NCBI GenBank assembly: GCA_001414485.1
Contig: LLEY01000232.1
Coordinates: 1 to 64,000, forward strand
Direction of reading: 5' to 3'
Length of the DNA: 64,000 bases
Source of the DNA: Calycina herbarum
Lineage: Eukaryota; Ascomycota; Leotiomycetes; Helotiales; Pezizellaceae
Shown here: positions 1 through 11,616 of the stretch, in pieces
Numbering within the stretch: the stretch's first letter is position 1
How the letters are laid out: every line of letters begins with the position of its first letter
Notes under the pieces: generated by a model
Database searches by the model: none
The model's input: only the letters and a program-made list of their open reading frames with translations
Told to the model about the DNA's origin: nothing
Program-made: the position numbers and the translations under genes

Positions 1-480
1 TTACTATACTAGCTATTAATAATATATTACGTACTCTTAACTCTTTACTAGCTAACTCTAAGTAAAGAAACGTCTTATTAAATTATATAAGTAGAAGTAG
101 GTAAGTTAAGAGCGTTTTTAACTTATATAAAAGATATATAATAAGTAGTATAATTTTAAGATATAAACTAAAGGATTTAGTATATATATTACTTAGATAG
201 TAATCTCTTTTAATATTCCTTCTCTTTATACGTAGTTTAGCTTAAATTAGTCTTACAGATCCTCTATATAGTAGATTTAGATACCTCTAATTACTTAAAG
301 ATCGTATTCTAGGATTTTCTATCTACTTACGCTTAGCGTACTCTAGCACGCTTTAGTATATACCAATTCTAGCTAAGTTCGTATATAGAAGAGGGGGAGA
401 GGATTCGGTCTACCATTTTTAATTTAGAGAGTTTTAGTTAAAAGGTTAAATTATAGTAGGTTTTTGAAAAGGGAGTGTCG
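1..480. repeat. AT-rich RIP-mutated repeat, unidentified
   Basis: The stretch is AT-rich, nearly free of CA and TG dinucleotides, and has stops in every frame, which is the RIP signature seen in the other repeats of this window. It ends abruptly next to the MFS pseudogene, so it probably removed that gene's 3' part. I could not identify the element family. Confidence 0.7.
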
Positions 481-484
481 GAAA

Positions 485-1394
485 TTAAGGTAGGGGATCA
501 TCTCGCTTAGGGGGCCCACTAGCTGTAGCCCCAACTCTTACTTTATTGTTGTGATGATTGGTGGAACTTGATCGATGAATGGCGAATGATCCCCCTTGAC
601 CGATGAGAGATTGGATGAAGGTTTGGGGGCTTGAAACTGCTCGGCCTGGGAGGTAGTAGGTTTCTCTACCGGAAATAAGGACGAGACTTGTGGAGCCAAC
701 ATAGAGAGCGACGAGGATGGCGAATGCACCACGCCAGTTGAGCACATCAGCAAGGTAGCCTGCTAGTGCAGGTCCAGCCAAGGAAAGCAGTTCCCCAAAT
801 ATTTATCATCTTCGGCCAATCTACGAACACTTCGTCAGCTCATTCATTCGTACACATCATCATAATGAGAGAACCAACCTTCAGGCGAATACATATCATG
901 AATCATAGGCAGCCCGACAACCTGTGGAATAGTCCCAAACGCCACCCGCAAACTCCTGAAAGCCGTGAAAGTCGCGAATTCCGGACTCAAAGTTGTTCCA
1001 ATCACCAAAGCAAGTGTGATAATCTGAAGCCACACCCATATCGGGTATCTTCCAAATGACTCAATGAATGGGACAGCAATAACTCCTCCTAAACCATTTA
1101 GTAGGAGTCCCCAGTTGCTCGATGTCGAGGATTTTGAAAGTGTGATTTTCCATTCTATGGATTGGGCGACGAAGAGGGAAGCTCCCCATGTTATTCCACC
1201 ACCGCAGAGGAGGGAGGAGGACATTAAGGCTAGAAATATGCTTGTTTTGCTACGGGATGACCAGTTTAGGGGGTTGAGAGCATCGTTGGGGTCGGATCTA
1301 ATGAAGTTGCGAGGTCTTCGATGGTTGGGTGCTTCTCGTCTATGATTTCGAATTTATTGTTTTCGTACTTGACTGGGCTTAGAGGAGTGGCCAT
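485..1394 (-). pseudogene. MFS transporter pseudogene (DHA1-like), 3'-truncated
   Basis: The reading begins at an ATG whose complement lies at 1392-1394 (MATPLSPVKY). It then needs a frameshift to reach the motif DPNDALNPLNWS, which precedes TM1 in fungal drug:H+ antiporters. Next come TM-like segments and an H-D-M-Y motif near 890. Two more frame changes around 780-845 lead into NIWGTAF and AGPALAGYLADVLNWRG, and then RETYYLP. The reading stops at about 485, where RIP-mutated DNA begins, so roughly the second half of a normal MFS protein of about 500 aa is missing. Family membership follows from these motifs. Substrate cannot be told. With at least three frame disruptions it is certainly non-functional. 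Confidence 0.85.
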
Positions 1395-2361
1395 TGTGAG
1401 CTTAAGAAGATCGTGTTACTGAAACAATAAGTTTTCTTGAAGATTGGAAGTGAAAGAGTTGTTATCGCCCCAGTCTCAAAGACCATCTTCTCATCCACTG
1501 CAACAGCGATAAAACCCCAGAACCTTTCTCATCACCAAACTAAAATCTCACCTCCAAGCATCAAAACTCTGGTAAGTCTAGCCAATGAGTCTTTATCTTT
1601 AACGATTGTTCTGCATTCTCAGGACTCACGATATGAGCTAAGGACATTATCCGGTGCCTCAGTACTGGTTGAGAACTTGGCATCTCCGCATGTAACATAA
1701 CGAAGCGAATCAAGTTCACCCATGTGTAGAACATTCTCTTTCCTTGCATAATTCCCATATACTAGAAAAGCAAATAATTGCGGGATGAAGATGTGAAGTT
1801 GTACGTAGGTATCCGGAAAGAGAGATGATTGCCGAGTTACCCCCTCTATTTGTCGCTCGTTTAGGAAAGGGGGTGGTTACATCCCCACTGTTGAGTACGC
1901 CTCATCGCTTACTACCATCACAAGGTATTTAGTACTAGTATCATTGTGGTGTCTAACTTGGAGGGTATTCAACCTCTTCGAGAATTCAAGCCAGACCATG
2001 TAGCAGCCGAAGAAATAATTGCAGCTATAACGCTATGGAATCTCATGTAGGGTTTATCGTTGAAATCGTGCAAAGGGAAATTTCAACTCCCCCAGAACAT
2101 CCTTGGTTTCTGATGATAAATTTGGAAGGCCTCGTCAATGAAATTCATCCCGATAGCGGTTCACTGGATCGCGAATCACTCCATCGGAAGTCGTGGAGGA
2201 ATTATCCAAAAACAATACTGCAGGGAAAATGAGTATGGTTCTCGTTTCCAATATTGACTTGGCGACCGTATCTGATATTCTGTAGATTTGCATCTTGCTG
2301 GTGGGTTGAACCAATGTCGATTCAGTCATGAACTGACTATAAAGAGGACACACTTTATATC
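1395..2361. other. Intergenic, no supported gene
   Basis: Short open frames occur but none shows a recognisable domain or splice structure. The final 200 bases (from about 2155) contain short readings such as ITPSEVVEEL that could be a shattered N-terminus of the following O-methyltransferase. I could not join them to it. Confidence 0.5.
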
Positions 2362-3260
2362 ATGGCAGGTGCTGGTCTCGTGGATCAGGTTGATGAAGTG
2401 AAGTACGAGGCCAACACCATAACTCGTTTCATGGTCGCAAACCCAACATCTATCCAAGGAGCTCTTTGGTTGTAAGCATCCTCAATCTCCTCTCTCATTC
2501 TTCGCTAAAGCCCTCAGGACCCTCGAAACCCTCCTCGGCGGAGCCTTCCTACCCCAAACAAGCAGACGCCAACTTCGAATACCCCTTCAAAGAGAACACT
2601 GCCTCATTTCAACACGCCTACGAGAAATGGGAAACGCCGGTTTCTCCAAACAGCACATCTACGAAGCAATGCACGACCAAGGACGAATGCCAAGTTTCAA
2701 CATTTCATGGAAGGAAAATTCGGTCTCTCAATTACCATGCCAGAGAGAGTAAAAGGACTAGGACATAATCACAATTCCCTTATGCATCTTTCAGACGATC
2801 CATACATTGTTGATATTGGTGGTGGCCAAGGCCAGATGCTGCTACAACTTAAGGATGTATATCCACATCTTAAACCTAAAGATCTCATTCTCCAAGAGTT
2901 AAGTGAGAATATCAATCAAAATGCCGGTGTCACGACAGTAGCTTGAAAATTCAAGTCGTCCGCTCCTCAGCCGATTATCGGGGCCCAAATTCATAGTCTT
3001 ACGCACATCTTTCATAATACTGCTGATTTGGAGGCTCTGGAACTGATGCAAAAGCTTGCGGCTGCAATGAAACCCTACTCGAGGTTGCTTATACATGAGT
3101 TTAGTAAGTCGTTGTTAATTCGAAGATGCATGCTAGGATGATATCTTGTTTTGCGGGTCATGAAAGGAGCTCGAAGGAGTGGCATTTCATGGCGGGGTTG
3201 TGCGGGCCGAAGGTTACATTTGAGCGTATAGTACTAACGATTAAGTCTGAGCTATTTAAG
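2362..3260 (+). pseudogene. O-methyltransferase pseudogene (SAM-dependent, fungal OMT family)
   Basis: Broken reading frames carry in order: an N-terminal piece (GAGLVDQVDEVKYEANTITR, about 2368-2430) typical of the dimerisation/winged-helix part; a middle piece FEYPFKENTASFQHAYEKW; the SAM-binding glycine motif VDIGGGQGQ (about 2810-2840); LARIF-type IFHNTADLEALELMQKLAAA (about 3010-3070); and a C-terminal KEWHFMAG-LCG-KVTFE. That order matches plant-type O-methyltransferases of fungal secondary metabolism. Several frame changes and stops separate the pieces, so it is a pseudogene. The 3' end runs into RIP-mutated DNA at about 3260. The methyl acceptor cannot be inferred. Confidence 0.8.
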
Positions 3261-3289
3261 TGAGCAGCGGGTTCCTCCACTATAACTAC

Positions 3290-5400
3290 CCTTATAAATA
3301 AGAGTGTATTATAAGTAATATATACTAGAATTAGATAAGAAGTTACTAAAAAGAGCCTCTAGAGTCTAGGCTATATTATAAGCTATTTAAATTAAAAAAT
3401 TAACTAAAAATAACTCTAGTATTTTATATACCAGCTATCTACCGTGATATAGGCCTCTATTCTAGAGAGCATACTCTTATAGAGACAGTTAAAGAAGCTC
3501 TTATCTAAAGTATCCTAGGCTGCTTATAGAGTACTTTAAGTTTTTACCTTAAATACTTACTCTTAGACTTATCTATAGCTAGCTTAGAAAATATCTTAAA
3601 GACTCTTACTTTAAGAATCTACTATATATACTCGATTAGGTTAAGATTAGAGGAGTTTCATAGCTATTATAACGGTTTATACCCAGAGAGTACTCGGTCT
3701 ACCGACCTTCGTACAAACGTATAAGCACGTGACCTCACGTGACAACTTCGGCAATTACCTCACTCGGTAATCACCTTATCGATCTATAACGAGAGCTTAA
3801 GGTTTAACACCTTAGTAATCACCTTAGTAACGAAAGCTATAACGAAGGCTATAACGACATCTTAGTTTCTTATAGCTTATACTTACTAAGGAACCTCGAA
3901 GTAAGAGGTATAAGACCTCTTCTTTCCTACGTAGAATAGACTTCTCTTCTTAGTTAATTCTTCTTAGAATAAAGACAACCTTATCTATTAACTTCTTTAT
4001 ATTCGGCTTATAATAGCTATCTTTTAAATATATTAATCTTATAATACGTAAACTACTCTTTAACCTTACTAGTAGTATATATAGAGGTATTATCTTATAT
4101 AAAAAGATACTCTCTACTCTTTTTCTCTAACTTCTTAAACTATAGTACTACTTCTACTTTAAGAACCTCGAGATAGCTCTTAATAGAGTACTTATACTTT
4201 ATAAACTTAAAATCTTAGTCTATAATATAGAGGTTAGAACGCGTATTATTCTAAAAGTAACTCTAGACTATAATATAACGAAACTTAAATAAACTAAACA
4301 AAGGTAACTAAGTCTCGAAGGATAGTATATAGGTAAGAAGTATAGATACGCCGGGTTGTTTACTTAGAAGTGAACTCGTTACTTATATTAAAGATATTAA
4401 ATAAGATAATAAGATTAATAACTAAAGTTAAGTACGAAGCTCCTATTTAATAGTAGACGTGCTAGTCTTATATAGAACATTCGTTCCTTCTAGATCTTTT
4501 CTAATCTTAAGAATCCTTTACTAGATCCTTAGTATCCTAAGCTCTAAGGTAACCGAGGTTACGTGCTTCTAATATAACTCTAATAGTAAGATCCTAAAGT
4601 CCTTAAGTACTATACACTTCTAGACTTCCTCTTATATTACCTTCTCTTTCCTAGATATATATATCTTATCTTATTAGAGCGCTGTCTAGACTACTTACTA
4701 CGCCTTTACGTAATTCGTAATATATAACCTTTATATTATTCTTATAATCGTACGCTTATACTATATTCTTATCTTATACCTGGTTCGTAGTTTAGAAGAC
4801 CTATTCTACCCTTTTACTCTGTCTCTACTCTACTAAACACTCGTTACTCTAATATATTAAGCTCTATTTCTCTACTATTATATACTTCTATTTTAAGTAC
4901 TATACTAGCCTTTTAGTAGTATTTACTTTAGTAAGAAGGGGGTAGCGTCTAGTCTTCTAGTTTATAATACTATATTCTATAAGAATCTTCTTAATAGTAT
5001 CTCTCTTAATATTAAGGCTATATACTATAATAACTTATAAGTAGGTATCTATTAAATTTAGCTAGTAATAGCGTAGTAGGTTTCGTTCGTTAGTAAGAGT
5101 ATATTTAAGAGATAGGCTACGACGAGCTTAAGACTCTCCTTTGTAGCGTATGTTGTCGAGTATTAGAGTACTACGTACTGCCCCGCGGGAGATATTAAGG
5201 ACCGTTTCTATCTCTTTAGATTTCGTGCTCTTATAGGATATGCCGACTACCTAGCCCCTCTGATATAGGGTTAGTTTACTATTAAAGGCTCTCTCCTTTA
5301 TAATATCACATAACAGTATATAGATAGGAGACATATTGAGGATATTATATATATAGAGAAGTAAGAGGGTTAGGAAAGCGCGACGCGTTTTTAAGTGGGT
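3290..5400 (-). mobile_element. Tc1/mariner-type transposon relic, RIP-mutated, minus strand
   Basis: Read on the minus strand, and allowing Gln and Trp codons converted to stops, the transposase can be followed. It shows an HTH part with SRGAVRSTL (about 5190), a KRDTIKKIL-like stretch (about 4990), a CLVEQRQSKRVEQVF region (about 4810) that aligns with the first catalytic-Asp block, QDNTSIYT (about 4080) for the second Asp block, and NLNLIEYI (about 3640) for the usual SPDLNPIE block. The solo LTR at 4274-4722 interrupts it. A further foreign stretch at about 3700-3970 separates the last two blocks. I could not fix the terminal inverted repeats, so the ends are approximate. Confidence 0.65.
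4274..4722 (-). repeat. Solo LTR of the Gypsy family, TSD TATAA
   Basis: The 449-bp sequence matches the LTRs at 20405, 21825, 28219, 33249 and 41940. It is flanked on both sides by the 5-bp repeat TATAA (4269-4273 and 4723-4727), the usual footprint of LTR-element integration. No internal sequence remains, so it is a solo LTR left by LTR-LTR recombination. It sits inside the Tc1-type relic. Its ends fix the boundaries of the whole family. Confidence 0.9.
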
Positions 5401-5494
5401 TTTTGCGCCGCTCGCTTTGAGGGGCATTGAAAGAGGTCGAGATTACGAAAATTCAATATCTAGACCCTATTTATGGAAACTTACGTCGAACCCC

Positions 5495-8469
5495 TCATCC
5501 CTTCCATTGAACCCTCCCGCTTCTAAACAAATTGACCATTCCAATAGGTAACAGACCCGAATCCACAATCTTCAAACTCCCGAAGACTTCAATAATCTCG
5601 CGCCCATAAAGCTGAGCCACCCACCTCAAATACCCATCCCCAATCATATCAGACTCACTCTGCAGATCGTTCAAAGTCGCCCTGTCATCTCTACTGAGGT
5701 CCAAATCCTCCGGTTGCGGTTGTTGAAGTAATTCTTCGAAGATGGAAAGGAGGTTTCCCTGCCAGTCGCATTTGAACTCTTCACGATATCGAGAAAATTC
5801 TTCGAACTTCATGAACTCGTGATGTCCCCCCTCTTTATTTGCAAATTTAGGATCGTTGTCGAATTTCTTTTTCGCACTTTAAAAGGAATTAGAAGCTAGT
5901 TTCAGGGAGGAAAAGATGAAATCTGGGGACATTGAAAATGACGCAAAACTTACCTTGTAAATGCACTCAATTCATCATGAGTGTAATCGTCCATCACAGC
6001 CGTCGGTTGCTCAAAGACAGCATCTCGTATTTGAAGGACTCCTATGAAGGGATTTTGAAGCTCTAGACCACCGAGACTAGTAGGGAGGTAAAGATACCCG
6101 TCGGCTATGTTCTTGATTCCAAACCGCGAGTCAAGAGTCGTCTTAAGAAAATCAACGACGTTACTGTCTGAGAATATCCGTGTTTGAATGTGTGTCATAG
6201 TCGATAAAATCATATCCACATGCTCTCGCCCAAAACAATTCGCAGGTTTGCCAAAGTTTGTCCGGAAAAAAGTACCAGCATAGGTGTTCCAAGCTTGAAT
6301 CCAAGAGAATACACTTCCTTTCTTCTGGTCCAGTTGAATTCTTAGATCCTCGATGTGTTTGTCAACCATATTCTGGTCAATTAAAAAGCGACCAGATTTC
6401 GCATCGAGTCTGAGAAATCCCCATCTTATGTCTCCCACAGGTAGGGAATGATCCGAGATAGGGGCTTCCGATCGATCTCCCTTTACGCGGACTGTTCCAG
6501 TCTTAGCCTCGTTGAGAGAGAGACCAAAAACCTTCCGGAACTCAGTAATTGCTTGCCATGCCTGGACAACTTTTTCATGCGAAGATGACCACACCCAGAA
6601 ATCATCGTGCATTCTGTAAAGCTGGGAGCCGTTGGTCTTTTGGTTGACCGAATAGTCGAGGCAGAACAGGACAACTTCTCCGCACACCATTGATAGAGCA
6701 TGAGCACCAGGCACACCTCTCTTCCGAACTCGGGATTCAGCGGAAATACCATCAGCGACGAATTTTAGGGGGGCTTCCAAGAACTTTCGGAAGAATTCAA
6801 GCCACTTTTCGGAAAGCCCAAAGAAGGCGAGAACTGCGTAGATAGTAGAGTGTGGAAGTGATGGAAAGAATGAATCAAACTCTGAACGAGTGCAAGTAAA
6901 GTCATTGTGCAATCGAGTGTTGACAATGATTTCAGTCGAAACGAGATGGAGTAGGAATTGCTTTCTGGCCATTGGTGTCATGGGAGTCTGATCATTTTCT
7001 GTGTCGTATTCATACCTCGGGTTTTCGCCATAAAAGTTATGACCACGAGGTGCAGCCTTCGAAGCCATCTGCCTACGAGGTTCCGCTGAATGGTAGCTGC
7101 TTTGCATATTTCGCAATGAATGGTTTAGCATTCCTGGTGGAGCTTGTACTGCTGGCATCATCTGGGCGGCTTGTTGCGAGTTCGAAGGTCGAATATCAAC
7201 TTCTTCCTCCCCCTCAGCAGCCGAATTGTGCTGAATCTCGGAGTCTGGGAGCTGTGACATGAAAAATTTCGATTTGTAAAGGCTCTGACGCTTACTTTGA
7301 ACGCAACGATTTTTTTGCTGTGGACCGAGAAAATATTCACGTCGCCTTTCATCGATAGTTGGAATTTTCGGCCGCAATGAAGTCCATGCTTCATTGAAGT
7401 TGTAGAAGGATGTGAAGACTTGCTTGAAAAAAATGGCCCACTTGATACCCAGAAATTGCAAAAAGATGGCCTGCAAAAGGTCCTCGTCGATATACATGTG
7501 GAAAGCTCCAGTAAGATGCCGGCGTTGCTCCACAGGGACATCTGCTTCCCAAGACCAAGTGTCAAGAGAAGCCATCCGCATGTTGAGAACATCTGCAACC
7601 TCGTTCAAGATGACGGTACTCCCCAAGAAATCCTTCAAAACAGCATTCTTTTCCTCGGATAAGAGCCCAGATGATAAAAGGCCGTTAATCACCCAGCGAA
7701 GGACTTGTACGTTGAATTGGCCGGGAGAGGCAAGTTGGAGCTCAAAGGCTTCTACCTGACCCCGAATTTGAGCTAGACCCCTGCTGGCATCCTTATTGAC
7801 ACCACTGTTTCCAAACAGATTTCCGAGAAACTCTGCAATCGCCGGTGTATCTGTCTCGAAAGTCTCAAATACCATGCCCTCCCACTGCGCGCGTGACGTA
7901 TCTCGGGCTTCTGTTTTCGCGTCTTCTAGGGCATCCGTCCCAGTCGTGGCAGAAGTAAGAGTCTGCTCGGCGGATAACCATTCAGTAACTAGTTTTCCAT
8001 ACAAATCTGCATACTGGTAACGAAGCGATTGAATATCGAGCTTCTTCTTCAGCGAAGACTCCCAATCTCCTAACATTTTTACTGAAATCGATGGGTCATA
8101 TCTTGCTTGTTCGAGGAAGCGTTCGAAGTTCTTCAAGAGAACTTCTAAGTTGGGATCATTTGTGCTGCCACTAATAATGCGACCTGCTCCTCCACGACGA
8201 TCACCTCTCTTGCGTTTTGTGCTTTTCACCGCGAAACATTGCTTCACACCATCAATTAGAATGGCAAGTCTTTGCTGTTGATTTGTTTGGGCATCGACAG
8301 CCGTGAGTACAGAAGTCTTTTGGTCTTCGAAAATGGTGCGTCGTCTGGAAAGTTCTGATAACTTCGTGGTGGTGATCTCTTGGAGTGTTTCAGAAAAGAC
8401 CGATGAAGACATCATGGGGGTATAATCCGTTTGCTGTGTGCTTTTCCGAGCCTTCTGGTTGGTACGCAT
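5495..8469 (-). CDS. rvt: Reverse-transcriptase-related cellular protein (rvt type)
   Basis: Two exons, 8469-5954 and 5876-5495, are joined across a 77-bp GTAAGT...AAAG intron and give about 965 aa. I chose the ATG at 8469 because a TATA element lies 82-89 bp upstream; the frame is open further up to 8601. The N-terminus is polar and probably coiled coil, with a basic KRKRGDRR at residues 85-92. The RT core lies at about 500-760: motif A FDSFFPSLPHST (Asp532), motif B RKRGVPGAHALS (584-587 RGVP), motif C YRMHDDFW (Asp622-Asp623), and SLNEAKTG after it. All three catalytic aspartates are kept. No integrase, RNase H or endonuclease domain, LTR or target duplication is present. The fungal rvt family consists of single-copy cellular RT-like genes with an N-terminal extension, which fits. 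It is intact in a RIP-active genome, so it behaves as a host gene. Its biological role is not established. Confidence 0.85.
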
Positions 8470-8550
8470 TGGGAAGTGATGTGACTGGAGGTTGATGTGC
8501 TGGGGAAGATTGATGATGTGTTTTGTGAACTGAAGTGGGAAACGGTCAGG

Positions 8551-8558
8551 TATATATA
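8551..8558 (-). promoter_or_regulatory. TATA element of the rvt gene
   Basis: A TATATATA-type run, 82-89 bp upstream of the ATG at 8469 on the minus strand. This supports the start at 8469 rather than the longer open frame to 8601. Confidence 0.45.
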
Positions 8559-8601
8559 GATGAGGAGACGCCCGAGAGCAATGCAAAGAGAAACGAAACA
8601 A

Positions 8602-9421
8602 CCAATACCCTGCCGTGACTTGGTTGTAGTCATCCAGGCAGAAGCCTCTAACATCGGCATCTGGGCGGCGGGTGGGTGGCGAGAAAGCGGATGCTGTTGG
8701 ATGGATGGAATGGCTGACCCCCGCATTTACAAGGTCAAATACGAGTACATTGATGATCTTGCGCAGGGATTTTATTTCTTGTTGCGAGATCCAATGAGTT
8801 GGTGGTCTTGTACAACGTAGAGAGGGGAAAGTATCTGGAGGTTCCCGCCCTGCAGGTGTTTTATTTCAGGTCACGTGTGTTGTTGAGATGAATCCAACCA
8901 GAAAGGGGTGGATTTATGTAAACTAAACAAACTAACATATATGAGAGACCTTTAACAGTCACTGTGAAGTAGTTAGATGACTACTATGTATAATTTTACA
9001 GATTCACGAGTAACACGTGACCCTTCGTCACTTCTACTTTCCTCTTCTTTGTGTTTCATTCTCCGTTAGATATTATTACATGTTTCCGGTGTTCATTTCT
9101 TGTTTTTTTTTTTTTGCCCGTAAATTCAGTTCCCAACGTGTACAGTCCCCAGAAAAAGGCTGCAGTGTGATTTTGGATATAGAAAAGAGATTACCGGAGT
9201 GGTGAGCAATCGGCAACCTGATAATAGATTTGAAAAACATGATCAAAAGTCAGAAACCCAAAAAATTGTGCTTGCGTGGAATCTCGAGTTGTAATTCTGT
9301 GGCCATTTTAGGTTCAAGATATTATGTTGATAAGTTCTGCCATCTCTAAGAAGTCAACAACTATATCCTTGAAATTTCTCAACACTGGGCTCGATGCACC
9401 CACCAAATAACTTCCAAACTC
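8602..9421. other. Intergenic, nothing coding seen
   Basis: No domain, splice structure or long open frame is supported. It contains a T-tract around 9101-9115 and is mildly AT-rich without strong RIP. Confidence 0.6.
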
Positions 9422-9538
9422 TTAGACCTTTCCTGAATCTTGTTCTGACCCTGACCTTCCAATATTGATGAGTGTCATGGCTCCAATGAGAAGTGGAACA
9501 ATAATCGCGACTCCAACAATCGTGAGGATCGTATCCAT
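9422..9538 (-). CDS. Small membrane peptide, 38 aa, hypothetical
   Basis: The ATG at 9538 opens a 38-residue frame. Residues about 4-26 (ILTIVGVAIIVPLLIGAM) form one strongly hydrophobic segment, followed by a short polar tail ending at TAA 9422-9424. A longer open frame on the same strand overlaps it but is rich in Phe, Leu, His and Cys and does not look like a real protein. I recognise no family. A single clean membrane segment is the only evidence that it is coding, so it may be chance. Confidence 0.3.
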   Translation of the reverse strand: MDTILTIVGVAIIVPLLIGAMTLINIGRSGSEQDSGKV

Positions 9539-10796
9539 TTCGAAAAGTGTAAGAGAAGAGGAAATGATTGAGGGGTTGTTTGAGAACAAGATAAAAAAGA
9601 ATGTTAAAGAACAAATGACGGAAATGAAGAGGGCTCAATAGAGAAGTATGCCAAATGAATGTAATTTGAAGACTAAAAATCAAAACTTGGGGAGATCTAT
9701 CCCTCTTTTATCATGGATTTTGACCCACTGGGACAATCTCCCCTTTCTAGAATGCTATTCTGGAATACCATCACCCATATTCTTGTCATAAAACAAATTT
9801 CATCCACTACGAGCATTCAATATCCGGTTCCCCATATGATATTCACAAATCAGGCATCGAGAAAATTGAGGCGATCGATCAGATTTGAGGGACCAGAATG
9901 CCATCACAGATTCGACCAATAGAAGTTGCAGAAATACGGAGAGATCTAAGAGCTTTATTAGAGAGAGAAAGAGGCACAGAAGCATCGGGATGAGTGCGAG
10001 TAGAGAATGACCAATGAGAGCGCGTTATATATATTTAGAAAAAACGTGATCTATTTGGAAACTTCAATGTCATAAAAAGATAGGAGCCAAACTATTTGTT
10101 TGTCATTCCAAAAAAAAAAAAAAGTAATCAAAGGGCCTGAGTACTCACTATACAACGCTTCAAGAACGAGCTGGCTCAGCTTTTTTAGCGAAGAATAGGT
10201 ACTTCCGCTTTTATTTTTTCTTCAAGTTAGGTATTTTCGTTATCAATGGGGTTTCAATAAAAAGACGTTAACCTTTTCTACTGAGAATCTACCAAAGCTC
10301 TAAGTCGAGGTTCGGCTTACAGTAACATAAGTAACTCGGAAATTCATATGAGAAGAACTCCGAGTGGGAAAAAATCGCACTCTCGGTTCGGGGGATATCC
10401 AACTAGTGTACTGTAAAATTCCCGGCATAGGTGGTGACTAATGTTCCCTCTCACAGTTTATCTTCATTCTTATTTTCAGAACATCTTGGAACGATTGAAC
10501 CTCATAAGGTGGTTGTTTTTTTGTTTTAGGAAAGACCGTAGTTTTTAAAACTCCGCATATGGGGCTCATCGCTGCCGTGAATTTGCGTGTCGCGATATTT
10601 GGTTGGAAAAGGCAAGAGCGACTCTCTTAACAAGCCATGCACCTGCACTTCCAGGTCCTTCGCTGCCATTTACTTTTGCGCCTTCCCTCAACTCTACCTT
10701 CCATTACCGTACATCTCCCCCCCCTCGGCCATCTTATGTATCTAGTCGTGCATCTCTCCTCACCTCGACGTCTCGAAATACGATATCACACACGCG
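9539..10796. other. Intergenic, nothing coding seen
   Basis: There are only short shadow frames. An A-tract occurs around 10110-10123. The pyrimidine-rich stretch before 10797 may be the promoter or leader of the next gene. Confidence 0.55.
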
Positions 10797-11488
10797 ATGG
10801 AGAAACAAGCCATCCTGAAAACTCAACGCTGGCTCGATAATCAAATGAATCAAAATGAGAACAATGCAGGCGGTAAAACACCAATCTTTTCTCGCTCACC
10901 CACCATTCCAGCTTCTGATCCGTCTGCCGCGCGAATCAAACGTTCTGCATCTGATCTCGAGTCCGCTGATGACCGAGTCCCCAAACGCAAGAAAACGGAT
11001 GCCATCGATGGCAAGTTACTCACATTTTCCCATGCTTTCAACGCATGTACTGATGTCTTCTTTAGCTCTCGAAATCGTTGCTCCTCGACTCTCGAACGAA
11101 GAGAGAAATCAACCAAGCAAAACGGACAGTAATCAACACACCAAACACAATGACTCTTGGCCATATTTACTAATGCCTTGGCCAGGTAGGATAAAGTTTG
11201 AAGCACGTCGTCGTGCTCGCGAAGAATGGGCGAGTTTGACTCGAAACAAGTATAAAGATCACTTCATCAAAGGTAAGCAGTGGGTCGAATGTCATTCCCT
11301 TTCACTACGTTTCAGGTTGCTGATGGGAAGAAGACCCATCGTTAGACAACCATATGGGAGCCACAATGGAAGAGTTAGATTGTATGGGTGACTGGGAGCT
11401 GGAGAGAAGATGCATTCGCCTTGCCATGGAATTGGCAGGCGTTTATCAAGTCATGGTTGAGCGTGAGATGGACAAACCCCAGGTTTGA
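10797..11488 (+). CDS. Hypothetical protein, about 192 aa, three exons
   Basis: The frame fits exons 10797-11010, 11066-11272 and 11331-11488. Intron 1 would be a GC-AG intron (GCAAGT...TTTAG with a CTGAT branch site). Intron 2 is GTAAGC...GGGAAG. The predicted product is polar and basic, with PKRKKTD near residue 65, which could be a nuclear localisation signal. It continues with ARRRAREEWASLTRNKYKDH and an acidic helical C-terminus, ELERRCIRLAMELAGVYQV. If intron 2 ended at the more usual TTTCAG (11315), a TGA would follow at once and give about 142 aa. I do not recognise the family. Frame continuity across both introns is the main reason to call it a gene. Confidence 0.45.
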
Positions 11489-11616
11489 CGGGGTCTTTGA
11501 ATGTAGGAACAGGTTTTCTCACCGCAAAATGGCTTATGATGCTTTTGCTTGGGATGTCTCTGGAATTTGCATTTGGGGCTATTAACATAGTACTTAAATT
11601 ATAGTCTTTCTGCTAC

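Noticed and set aside
7158..7598. 146-codon minus-strand frame overlapping the rvt gene
   Set aside because: It is a shadow in another frame of the rvt coding region.
5495..8469. Telomerase, group II intron or non-LTR retrotransposon RT
   Set aside because: No TEN or RNA-binding telomerase motifs, no maturase or endonuclease domain, and the motif arrangement R-G-V-P...M-H-D-D fits the fungal rvt family better.
9354..9683. 109-codon minus-strand frame
   Set aside because: Its Phe/His/Cys-rich composition is not protein-like; a short membrane peptide in another frame (9422-9538) is the better candidate.
10603..10840. Overlapping short frames rich in Pro, Ser and Leu upstream of 10797
   Set aside because: Pyrimidine-rich leader composition explains them; they lack protein-like character.
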